A DNA stretch of 64,000 bases from Clostridiaceae bacterium JG1575. GTDB lineage: Bacteria; Bacillota; Clostridia; Clostridiales; Clostridiaceae. The translations under genes were made by a program, and so were the position numbers. The stretch is taken from assembly GCA_002838815.1 (NCBI GenBank), contig LQGW01000062.1, positions 62,001-126,000 on the forward strand, written 5' to 3'. The notes under the pieces were generated by a model that saw only the letters and a list, made by a program, of their open reading frames with translations, was not told where the DNA came from and ran no database searches. Within the stretch, counting starts at the first letter, position 1. Each line of letters starts with the position of its first letter. Below are positions 46,276-53,984 of the stretch, piece by piece.

Positions 46276-46341
46276 GCGTTTTTTCCTCCTAAAATATAAG
46301 GGAACGGCGAGTTCCCGCATCTGGTTTTCTTTGCGTCAAAT

Positions 46342-46370
46342 AGTATATCAAAGGCCGCTCCCCTTTTCAA
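46342..46370 (-). promoter_or_regulatory. Promoter of yebC
   Basis: TTGAAA, 17-base spacer, TATACT on the minus strand, with TTGA just before the -10. Confidence 0.8.
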
Positions 46371-46381
46371 TGAAAGGACTC

Positions 46382-47020
46382 CTACTCCAAGGGCTCCAAA
46401 AGCCCATCGGAGCGACGATAGAACACGGCGGAGTGTTGCTTCTCCCAAATCAGTCGGCCCATGGCCGCGCTTTGGAGCTCCTCCATTCGTTCGGCCGCCT
46501 TGGTTTGCTCAATCCAAAGCGTGACGCGCACCTCATCGGAAAACGCCTCGTCCACCACCTGGCAGGTCGAAAGCAGCGGCCGAAGCTTCGCATGAATGTC
46601 GTAGGCAAGGCGTGCCGTCACTTCCACTGCGCAAGTGGTCTGCCAAAAAAGAGCCTGCGCCAGCGCCTCTTCGCCCGCCTTTTTGTAGGCACGGGACAAT
46701 CCCCCAACGCCCAGCAAAATCCCGCCGAAGATGCGACTGACCATGAGGCAGACGTTTTTTAGCTCGCGTCCTTGCAAAAGGGAGAGCAGCGGCAATCCCC
46801 CAGTCCCTTGAGGTTCTCCATCGTCGGACATCCGTTCAATGACGGGGGTTCCATCGATGATGTAGGCAAAAACCGTATGGCGAGCACCCTTGTTTTCCTT
46901 CCGATAATCCGCGATCTTCGCTCGGGCCTCCTCTTCCGATCGAACGGGCAGAACGCGGCTTAAAAATACCGACTTTTTCTCCTCGTAGCGCCCATTTGCC
47001 GTCTCTCTTAGCGTTCTCAT
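46382..47020 (-). CDS. yigZ: YigZ/IMPACT-family protein
   Basis: 212-residue UPF0029/IMPACT-family protein. The N-terminal domain has KSVFLSRVLPVRSEEEA, HTVFAYIIDG, and the signature SDDGEPQGTGGLPLLSLL near 65, with FGGILLGVGGLSRAYKKA near 98; a C-terminal DUF1949-like ferredoxin fold follows. Function unsettled; relatives are tied to translation control. It is coupled to the nucleotidyltransferase gene by an ATGA overlap. Confidence 0.93.
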   Translation of the reverse strand: MRTLRETANGRYEEKKSVFLSRVLPVRSEEEARAKIADYRKENKGARHTVFAYIIDGTPVIERMSDDGEPQGTGGLPLLSLLQGRELKNVCLMVSRIFGGILLGVGGLSRAYKKAGEEALAQALFWQTTCAVEVTARLAYDIHAKLRPLLSTCQVVDEAFSDEVRVTLWIEQTKAAERMEELQSAAMGRLIWEKQHSAVFYRRSDGLLEPLE

Positions 47021-47913
47021 AGGGAGTACACATTCTCCCGGATCAAAAAAGAGCCGCCCGGGGTATTGAGGGAGCGCACGCTGCGCTTGAGGAATTTATT
47101 TTCATAAAGCAGGCTGAGAATGGCCTCGACTTCGATGTGGTAGGGAAAAAACAGCGGATCCTCCTGAATTTCCCGGGCGGATCGGGGTTCCTCATGTTCC
47201 GAAAGATACTGCAAGAGGACCTTGGATAAATGCATCAAATCGCGGTCCAGGCTCTCCAAGATCCAGTCGACCACGCGTCGCACCCGATCCGAGAGCGGCG
47301 TTGGGGAGGGATCCGTCAGTTGGGAAAATACCAAGCGGAATTCATCATCCAGCGCCGTGGCGATGTTGATGTTGTCCTTGGACACCATGTAGCCCCGCTC
47401 ATTGATGAGCACCATGGCCACCCAATTCATGGTATCCATAAGGGTTTGATAGGCCGCATACACATTGCCCATGGTCAGCGACTTACGAACGGAGTCCGTG
47501 CCTTTAATGACTTTCCCGACGTAGGCTAGGGTCCAGATGTTCCTTGAAACATCGGGATAGCCTCGCCCCGTAAGAAACCGCTCTTCAATGGCCGAATCCC
47601 GGCAAAGCACCATACGGCTCCCGGCAAAAAGGCGATGCATGAAGCTGCCCTTCAAATCAAAACCCTTTAGGGCCATAAACTCCTTGCGCGAGAGCACCTT
47701 ATAGTGGATGCGCTCCCCTGTCTCATTGGAATAGACGTTGGTGATCCCGGGGGCCCATTTTTTAACCACGACGAAAAAGTCGATGTCGGACTTCTCCCAA
47801 AGATCTCCAGAGACCATGGAGCCAAAAACAAAGACCGCCAAAACATCGTCGTTGTTTTTCAGCGTCTCCAGCGCCTGGCGGTACGACTGCTGATACTTGG
47901 CAATACGGCTCAT
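47017..47913 (-). CDS. Nucleotidyltransferase-domain protein with C-terminal winged-helix-like part
   Basis: 298-residue protein. The N-terminal pol-beta-type nucleotidyltransferase signature is FVFGSMVSGDLWEKSDIDFF (about residues 28-47), so NMP transfer to an unknown acceptor is likely. A helical middle part (about 115-225) resembles substrate-binding or HEPN-like helices but lacks an RxxxxH nuclease motif. The C-terminal 75 residues (SAREIQEDPLFFPYHIEVE) look like a winged helix. It is translationally coupled to both hflX (upstream) and yigZ (downstream). Could be aminoglycoside nucleotidyltransferase-like or a regulatory nucleotidylase. Confidence 0.78.
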   Translation of the reverse strand: MSRIAKYQQSYRQALETLKNNDDVLAVFVFGSMVSGDLWEKSDIDFFVVVKKWAPGITNVYSNETGERIHYKVLSRKEFMALKGFDLKGSFMHRLFAGSRMVLCRDSAIEERFLTGRGYPDVSRNIWTLAYVGKVIKGTDSVRKSLTMGNVYAAYQTLMDTMNWVAMVLINERGYMVSKDNINIATALDDEFRLVFSQLTDPSPTPLSDRVRRVVDWILESLDRDLMHLSKVLLQYLSEHEEPRSAREIQEDPLFFPYHIEVEAILSLLYENKFLKRSVRSLNTPGGSFLIRENVYSL

Positions 47914-49724
47914 GCCCGATCCTCATGAGACGTTTCGTCTCCATCGCCTGAGACGATGAATTCCTTAAGCCGTCCGGCAGTCTCTTGGGGCAGACGGACC
48001 ACATAAGCCGTCCCTTCTTCCAAAAACTCTTCCGAGAGGATTTCCCCACTCTCATGCAACAGCGAGGCAATCCGCTGCTCACTGTAAGGGATTCGTAGTT
48101 CGTAGCGACTCCAAGCGCCCGGGAGCATTTTTGTGAGGCGATCCATGAGCTCCTTTAACCCTTCCCCCGTTTTGGCGGACAACGCCATCGCCGAATCCTC
48201 CGCCTGCAACAGAACCTTCTGGGCATCGGGGGAGAGCCCCCGATCCATCTTATTCATGGCCACAAGGGTGGGCTTATTGACTGCGCCCAGCTCGATCAGG
48301 ACTTCTTCCACCGCCTTCATCTGGGACAAGACGTCCGGGGAAGAACCATCCACCACATGAACGATGAGGTCCGCATGAATGACTTCCTCCAAGGTAGATT
48401 TGAACGCTTCCACCAAATCATGAGGGAGTTTACGCACAAAGCCTACGGTATCCGTCAGCGTGATGGCGCGCCGATCAGGCAGCGACAAGGCTCGGGTAGT
48501 GGTGTCCAAGGTGGCAAAAAGCATGTCTTTGACGAAGACGTCCCTTTTTTTTGCAGACTCTTTGGCGTAGTCGCGAGCCAAGGCGTTTCGAAGGGTGCTT
48601 TTACCCGCATTGGTGTAGCCCACGAGAGCCACCTGCGGCATTTGTTGCCGATGGCGCATTTCCCGCTGGGTGGCCCGCACTTTCTCCAAGGCTTTGAGTT
48701 CTTGGCCCAAATCATGGCACCGCTCGCGGATGCGGCGCCGATCGATTTCCAGTTTGGTCTCCCCAGGCCCCCTGGTTCCGATGCCGCCTCCTGTGCGCGA
48801 GAGCACAAGCCCCATGCCCATGAGGCGATTGCTCCGGTATTTCAGCTGCGCAAGTTCGATCTGCAGCCTGGCTTCTTTCGAACGGGCTCTGCGGGAAAAA
48901 ATTTCCAAAATCAAGGTGGTGCGATCGATGACTTTGATGCCCGAGAGATCCTCCATATTCTTAATTTGCATGCCCGAGAGCTCATCGTCGGTAATGAAGA
49001 GGTTCGCCCGCGAGACCTGGGCGAGGGAGGCCGCTTCTTCGAGCTTCCCCGACCCCAGATAATAGGCCGTGTCGGACTTGTCCCTGGCCTGCAGCACCTG
49101 GCCCATAACCTGGATATCCGCAGCCTCGGCCAAGAGATGGAGCTCGTCGAGGCTCTCCTGCGATTCGATGCCCAAAAGCAGGGCGCGCTCCCCTTGATCT
49201 TGCTGAACGTCGGCTTCATCGAGAAGCCGCTGGCTTTCTTTGTACTGCGCCTCCACATTGATCTCCAGAGCCTCTTGCAACGAGAGGTCCCGCGTGACGT
49301 GGGTGGCCAAAAGATCCCCGTCCACGGTCAAAAACCCCAACACCATCCGAGGATAGGGGGTTCCGCAGGAAACGGAGGCCATGCAGTCGAGCTTCATGGA
49401 TAAGAGGGCGGATAAATCCATCGCGGACAGATGCGGGTTTCCGTTGGGGTGCGTATGCAGGATTCGGGCTCCAGAGAGTTTTTTTTCCTGGACCTCCACC
49501 AAGGGCAGACCCACTGAGGTAGCATCTCCCAAAGCAATTTCCAATACATTCCCCCGCCGGTCGATGGCCACGGAGAGTTCTCTGCCGATTCGCTCGGTCA
49601 CGGCGCGGACCGCCTCGATAAGTTCTGGAGCTGCAATTTGATATTTTAAAGTTTTCACCGAATAAAGCGCTTCTAATTCCTTTAATACAGAGTCCTTCAC
49701 TCCGTCGGTATTTCCATAAATCAA
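47910..49724 (-). CDS. hflX: GTPase HflX with N-terminal JAB-like domain
   Basis: 604-residue HflX, a ribosome-splitting GTPase. The GTPase core has VALVGYTNAGKSTL (G1, near 370), TDTVGFVRKLPHDLVEAF (G3) and NKMDRG (G4), preceded by the HflX nucleotide domain with MGMGLVLSRTGGGIGTRGPG. The first 170 residues are an extra domain with HTHPNGNPHLSAMDLSAL, like the JAMM/MPN motif; this extension is common in clostridial HflX. The start is taken as TTG at 49722-49724 (MIYGNTDGVKDS) with AGGTGG five bases before; a GTG three codons earlier has poorer spacing. Confidence 0.92.
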   Translation of the reverse strand: MIYGNTDGVKDSVLKELEALYSVKTLKYQIAAPELIEAVRAVTERIGRELSVAIDRRGNVLEIALGDATSVGLPLVEVQEKKLSGARILHTHPNGNPHLSAMDLSALLSMKLDCMASVSCGTPYPRMVLGFLTVDGDLLATHVTRDLSLQEALEINVEAQYKESQRLLDEADVQQDQGERALLLGIESQESLDELHLLAEAADIQVMGQVLQARDKSDTAYYLGSGKLEEAASLAQVSRANLFITDDELSGMQIKNMEDLSGIKVIDRTTLILEIFSRRARSKEARLQIELAQLKYRSNRLMGMGLVLSRTGGGIGTRGPGETKLEIDRRRIRERCHDLGQELKALEKVRATQREMRHRQQMPQVALVGYTNAGKSTLRNALARDYAKESAKKRDVFVKDMLFATLDTTTRALSLPDRRAITLTDTVGFVRKLPHDLVEAFKSTLEEVIHADLIVHVVDGSSPDVLSQMKAVEEVLIELGAVNKPTLVAMNKMDRGLSPDAQKVLLQAEDSAMALSAKTGEGLKELMDRLTKMLPGAWSRYELRIPYSEQRIASLLHESGEILSEEFLEEGTAYVVRLPQETAGRLKEFIVSGDGDETSHEDRA

Positions 49725-49755
49725 GGAACCCACCTGCCTTTCTATTTTGCGTTTC

Positions 49756-49784
49756 TTGACGTAACATTTTCCATTTTATATCAT
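49756..49784 (+). promoter_or_regulatory. Promoter of hpt
   Basis: TTGACG, 17-base spacer, TATCAT, reading away from hflX towards hpt. Confidence 0.7.
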
Positions 49785-49833
49785 TAGATGAATCATATCA
49801 AAAAAGCCCACATGGGGAGGATTTTAAAACCAC

Positions 49834-50376
49834 ATGGAAGATCATAAGAAACGCGTGCTCATTTCCACCGAAGACATTGCCCAAGAGGTTGCCCGACTGG
49901 GGCGTGAAATTCACGACTTTTATAACGGCAAGCCCCTCTACATCCTAGCTCTTTTGCGGGGATCCTTTATTTTTTGCGCGGACTTGGTCCGAGCCATTGA
50001 TCTCCCCTGCCGCATCGGTTTTATGACGACGGCCTCCTACGGTCATGCCGAACACTCCTCGGGCAATGTGGAAGTGGTCACGGACATCCCCGACAACATT
50101 GAGGGTGCTGAGGTGCTCGTGGTGGACGACATCATTGACACCGGCTACACCATGCGCTTTGTGCTCCAGCACGTCCTGAATAAGGGCGCCGCCAGCGTGC
50201 GCTGCTGCAGCTTATTGGACAAGCCCTCCCGCAGAAAGGTGGACCATCTGGTGCCCGACTTTTGCGGTTTTACCATTGAGGATGTCTTTGTGGTGGGTTA
50301 TGGCCTCAACTATGGCGATTACTATCGAAACGTTCCTTACATCTTTAATTTTGAAGAGCTCCCTGAAGAGATCTAG
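49834..50376 (+). CDS. hpt: Hypoxanthine phosphoribosyltransferase
   Basis: 180-residue purine-salvage enzyme forming IMP/GMP. Motifs: LYILALLRGSFIF near residue 36 and the PRPP loop VLVVDDIIDTGYT near 98, then VPDFCGFTIEDVFVVGYGLN near 145, which binds the purine. GGGGAGG lies 13 bases before the ATG, a rather long spacing, but no alternative start is visible. Monocistronic, closed by a terminator. Confidence 0.96.
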   Translation: MEDHKKRVLISTEDIAQEVARLGREIHDFYNGKPLYILALLRGSFIFCADLVRAIDLPCRIGFMTTASYGHAEHSSGNVEVVTDIPDNIEGAEVLVVDDIIDTGYTMRFVLQHVLNKGAASVRCCSLLDKPSRRKVDHLVPDFCGFTIEDVFVVGYGLNYGDYYRNVPYIFNFEELPEEI

Positions 50377-50416
50377 TGCTCTTGAAGGCCCTTGATCGAT
50401 TGGATGGACCTATGTG

Positions 50417-50449
50417 CCAAGGATCCCCCTGGGGATCCTTGGCTTTTTA
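50417..50449 (+). terminator. Terminator of hpt
   Basis: GCCAAGGATCCCC and GGGGATCCTTGGC arms meet almost without a loop and are followed by TTTTT. Both arms contain GGATCC. Confidence 0.9.
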
Positions 50450-50561
50450 GAACGCATGTTTTGTTGCCCTTGCTCCCTCAGCTTTTTTGTTACCGATTCT
50501 TCATCCCCCCATTGCCTTGGGTTCGCTATACTGAAGGTGCCTAATCCTTTTTTGGGTCCTG

Positions 50562-50570
50562 TGATATAAT
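50562..50570 (+). promoter_or_regulatory. Extended -10 promoter of the class A PBP gene
   Basis: TGATATAAT (TGn-TATAAT) about 75 bases before the start; no good -35 was found, as is usual for extended -10 promoters. Confidence 0.6.
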
Positions 50571-50645
50571 GAATCCGTATTTTTAGTGAAAAACCTCTGC
50601 CTTATAAAGGAAGAAAAGCCATCTACCGATCAATTGGAGGAACCC

Positions 50646-53264
50646 ATGGCCTATAAAGTGAAAAAAACACCAAAAAAAACCTATACTCGCCATTCCGGGC
50701 TTACGATCTTTGGAAAGGTGCTGAAGGGACTGGTCATCCTTAGTCTATTGGGGGCCATCTTAGGTTCCCTTTTTTTGGGCAACAAATTTTTGGACATCGC
50801 AAGGGGCGCCCCCGACGCAGATATTGAAAAGTTCTTGAGCCTATCGCAAGAAAGCGTCTTGCTTGATGACCAAGGACAGATCATGGACCGCGTCATCACC
50901 GATGAGGTATCGCGTCCCGTCAAGATTGCCCAGATGAGTAAGGCGCTGCAAAATGCCTTCATCGCCACCGAGGATGAGCGCTTTTATTCCCATCACGGCG
51001 TGGATTTCCGCCGCACCATCGGCGTTACCCTTCGCTATGGACTCAGCAAAATTGTCGGCGGCAATTATTCCCAGGGCGGATCCACCCTGACCCAGCAGTT
51101 GATCAAAAACATCTTTTTAACCCGGGATCAGACCGAGAGCCGAAAAATTCAGGAAATGTACTTGGCATTACAAATTGAGAAAAAGGTGCCAAAGGAAAAA
51201 ATTCTGGAAACCTATCTTAATTCCATCTTCCTTGGGGGGCGGGCATATGGCGTGGAAGCCGCAGCTCAACAGTACTTCTCCAAATCCGCCAAGGATCTTG
51301 GGGTGATTGAGTCCGCCTACTTAGCTGGCGTAACGCAAGCGCCGTCGGAATACTTTGCCTTCACCGAGGAAAATAAGAAAAACCCCTCCCTTTATGAGAA
51401 CCGCACCAAGACCGTGCTGGATCAGATGACGAAGAACGGGTTTTTGACGCCGGAAGAAAATAAAAAGTACGCAAAGCAAATCGACCAAAAAGGCATTCCC
51501 TTCAAGTACACCACCCTCATCAACGGAGGGGTGTACCATTATGACTACTTCACCCGCCCCGTGGTGTCCCAAGTCATCGCCGACCTCATGGCCAGCCAAA
51601 ACATCAGTCGTGAAAAGGCTAAAGAGCAGCTTTCCATGGGGGGCTACCGGATCTACACCACCATGAATCGGGCCTTCCAGGAGCATACCTTGAAGGAGAT
51701 TGACAACAAAGAAAACTACCGATTTAAAGAATATACCGATGAGCACGGAATCATTCAGCCCCAAGTCTCTGCCGTCATCACCGAGCCCTCCACCGGTCAC
51801 GTCAAGGCCATCGTGGGCGGCCGGGGCGAACAGGTCGTAGGGGGGCCAAACCGGGCTTCATCCCGTTATTTCCTCCGCTCCATCGGTTCCGCCACCAAAC
51901 CCCTCACCGCCTTCACCCCGGGCATTGACCAAAAGATATTCAATGCGGCGACGCCCTTTGAGGATTCTCCCTTGAGCCTAGAAGAGCGTAAAGCCTACTT
52001 TTTCGGGGAAGAAGGGGCCGATCCCAAGGACCCCAAATACCCCGGAAACTCCTACCGTTCTTGGTATGGGCTCACCGACGTCAAAGACGCCCTGCGCCGC
52101 TCGAGTAACCTTGTGGCCATCAAAGCAGTAAAAACCACGGGGCTTGCGTTGTCCCAAGATTATGCCCAGCGCTTTGGACTCGTGCTCCCCCCTGAATCTC
52201 ATCGCGGCATATCCATGTATGCCCTGGGCCAATACGCCAACATCGATGGGGAAGATGGAGGCAATCCCCTCATCATGGCTTCGGCTTATGGGACCTTCGT
52301 AAATCATGGAGTGAAAAACAAAAGCATTCTTTATACTAAAGTTTTGGATCCAGCCGGCAAAGTCGTTTTGGAGAATAAAACGCGCGGCGATCAAATCATT
52401 CAACCCGGTACCGCCTATATTATGTGGGATGTCTTAAAAAATGTCGTCACCTCCGATTCCTTGTCCGTGGTGAAATTTTCCGACATGCCCGTGGGGGGCA
52501 AAACAGGAACCTCCCAAGATTCCAAAGAGCTCTGGTTTGCCGGCACAACGCCGTACTACTCCTGCGCAGTGCTCATCGCTGGGGATGATTATAAAACCAT
52601 CATCGATCGAGAAACCGACCGTGGCATGTCCTCCGCGGTAGGTGGCCTCAAGGTCTGGAGTAAGATCATGAAGCTCCCCCACGAGGGCAAAGCCCTGAAG
52701 GAGGTCCCCGTTCCCAGTGATGTCGTGAAGGTGCCCATCAGCTACGACTCCGGAACACTGCCCACCGATCTTACCCGACGAGACCCCAGAGGCGATCGAA
52801 CTCGGGAAGCTTGGTTCCTCCGGGACATGGTCCCCAAAACTTTCGATAACATTCATGTCGAAGCCGACATCAATCGCATTACAGGAAAACTTGCCACGGC
52901 ATCCACTCCACCGGGGTTACGAGTCAAACGAGTCTTTATTCGCCGCGACTATAATCCGGAAGTTCCTTTGGCCGACGATCCTTACGTTCTCCCAAGAGGA
53001 TCCGATCCGGGACCGGGACCAGGCGGCTATACGGTTCCCGTCACAAAACCCCCCGTGACGAAACCTGAAAATACCCAACCGCCGTCGACGCAGCCGCCCA
53101 CCACGCAGCCGCCCACCACGCAACCCCCCAACACACAACCGCCGTCGACGCAACCGCCGTCGACGCAGCCGCCCACCACCCAACCACCGTCGACGCAACC
53201 GCCCACCACGCAGCCGCCTGGAACGAAGCCCCCGTCGACCAAACCTTCCAACACCAAGCCTTAG
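50646..53264 (+). CDS. Class A penicillin-binding protein (PBP1A type) with Pro/Thr repeat tail
   Basis: 872-residue bifunctional peptidoglycan synthase. A short basic cytosolic tail and one transmembrane helix (about 26-50) precede the GT51 glycosyltransferase (catalytic Glu in ATEDERFYSHHGVD, residue about 109; GGSTLTQQLIKN) and a transpeptidase domain: Ser415 in GSATKPLTAF, RRSSNLVA, and KTGTS from residue 619. The last ~65 residues are tandem [S/T/N]TQPP units. The start at 50646 has GGAGG five bases before; 20 extra in-frame codons upstream have no signal. ogt follows 37 bases later. Confidence 0.95.
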   Translation: MAYKVKKTPKKTYTRHSGLTIFGKVLKGLVILSLLGAILGSLFLGNKFLDIARGAPDADIEKFLSLSQESVLLDDQGQIMDRVITDEVSRPVKIAQMSKALQNAFIATEDERFYSHHGVDFRRTIGVTLRYGLSKIVGGNYSQGGSTLTQQLIKNIFLTRDQTESRKIQEMYLALQIEKKVPKEKILETYLNSIFLGGRAYGVEAAAQQYFSKSAKDLGVIESAYLAGVTQAPSEYFAFTEENKKNPSLYENRTKTVLDQMTKNGFLTPEENKKYAKQIDQKGIPFKYTTLINGGVYHYDYFTRPVVSQVIADLMASQNISREKAKEQLSMGGYRIYTTMNRAFQEHTLKEIDNKENYRFKEYTDEHGIIQPQVSAVITEPSTGHVKAIVGGRGEQVVGGPNRASSRYFLRSIGSATKPLTAFTPGIDQKIFNAATPFEDSPLSLEERKAYFFGEEGADPKDPKYPGNSYRSWYGLTDVKDALRRSSNLVAIKAVKTTGLALSQDYAQRFGLVLPPESHRGISMYALGQYANIDGEDGGNPLIMASAYGTFVNHGVKNKSILYTKVLDPAGKVVLENKTRGDQIIQPGTAYIMWDVLKNVVTSDSLSVVKFSDMPVGGKTGTSQDSKELWFAGTTPYYSCAVLIAGDDYKTIIDRETDRGMSSAVGGLKVWSKIMKLPHEGKALKEVPVPSDVVKVPISYDSGTLPTDLTRRDPRGDRTREAWFLRDMVPKTFDNIHVEADINRITGKLATASTPPGLRVKRVFIRRDYNPEVPLADDPYVLPRGSDPGPGPGGYTVPVTKPPVTKPENTQPPSTQPPTTQPPTTQPPNTQPPSTQPPSTQPPTTQPPSTQPPTTQPPGTKPPSTKPSNTKP
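53070..53261 (+). repeat. 15-bp tandem repeat coding for xTQPP pentapeptides
   Basis: About 13 units of 15 bases, coding NTQPP, STQPP, TTQPP and, at the end, GTKPP, STKPS and NTKP. Codon variants (CAG/CAA, CCG/CCC/CCA) are mixed, so copies are not identical. Such Pro/Thr tails span or bind cell wall in surface proteins. Confidence 0.9.
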
Positions 53265-53301
53265 GCCTTCCCGATGAAGTCAAGGAGGATGTTCGCGTTT
53301 T

Positions 53302-53778
53302 ATGGATGAATGCACCATCACGACCCCGCTGGGCCCCCTTCGCTTACGCAGCGATGGTCAGGCTTTGGTGGAAGCGACCTTTTTAACGGAGCCCGGGATT
53401 CCTTCGCCCCCTCAAACGCCTCTCTTGGCGCAAGCAGCGCAGGAACTTTGGGAGTATTTTTCCGCAGTTCGACAGAAATTTGACGTGCCCCTTTCCCCCT
53501 CGGGCTCTCCGTTTCAACAAATGGTGTGGGCTGCTCTTCGCCAAATTCCTTATGGGGAATGTGCTTCCTACCAAGAGGTGGCACAAGCCATTGGGCATCC
53601 CTTAGCCTATCGGGCCGTGGGCTCCGCCAACGGGCGAAATCCCCTGCCCCTATTCATCCCCTGCCACCGCGTCATTGCTGCCGACGGCCGCTTAGGCGGA
53701 TATTCGGCCGGCTTGGAGCGAAAAAAAGCCCTCCTGCACCTGGAGGGCGCAACACCCCCTGGGAAGCACCCCTGGTAA
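53302..53778 (+). CDS. ogt: Methylated-DNA--protein-cysteine methyltransferase
   Basis: 158-residue suicide repair protein that takes the methyl group from O6-methylguanine. The acceptor cysteine is in IPCHRVIAADG (residue about 115) and the recognition helix part is YQEVAQAIGHPLAYRAVGSA. The N-terminal domain is short, so this is of the Ogt type without an Ada regulatory part. AAGGAGG lies 13 bases before the ATG. Probably transcribed with the PBP gene. Confidence 0.94.
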   Translation: MDECTITTPLGPLRLRSDGQALVEATFLTEPGIPSPPQTPLLAQAAQELWEYFSAVRQKFDVPLSPSGSPFQQMVWAALRQIPYGECASYQEVAQAIGHPLAYRAVGSANGRNPLPLFIPCHRVIAADGRLGGYSAGLERKKALLHLEGATPPGKHPW

Positions 53779-53835
53779 GGGTGAATGCCCCGTCCTTTGC
53801 ATGCGCTGCCTTAATGATGCCCCTTATTACGCTTC

Positions 53836-53888
53836 AAAAAAAAGCCTTAGAACTCTGATTTTATCAGCATTCTAAGGCTTTTTTTGAA
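53836..53888 (+). terminator. Terminator downstream of ogt (bidirectional in form)
   Basis: AAAAAAAGCCTTAGAA and TTCTAAGGCTTTTTTT arms flank CTCTGATTTTATCAGCA (itself a small stem CTGAT/ATCAG). T-runs exist on both sides. Confidence 0.88.
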
Positions 53889-53919
53889 CCTCTTTCTAGA
53901 CCCGGTTGTATGTGGTAAA

Positions 53920-53967
53920 TCAAAGCCCCTAGATCCCTCTCCCGGATGAGGGGAGAATCTAGGGGCT
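53920..53967 (-). terminator. Terminator of tkt
   Basis: AGCCCCTAGAT and ATCTAGGGGCT arms with inner CCTCTCC/GGGGAG pairing; minus side continues TTTGATTT. Confidence 0.8.
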
Positions 53968-53984
53968 CTTATTTACCGCTTACA

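Noticed and set aside
47017-47913. Fused MntA/HepT-like toxin-antitoxin protein
   Set aside because: The nucleotidyltransferase motif fits, but the helical part has no RxxxxH HEPN nuclease motif, and the neighbours are housekeeping genes.
53035-53264. Short tandem repeats that could suggest a CRISPR array
   Set aside because: The unit is 15 bases without spacers and is in frame inside the PBP gene, coding xTQPP.
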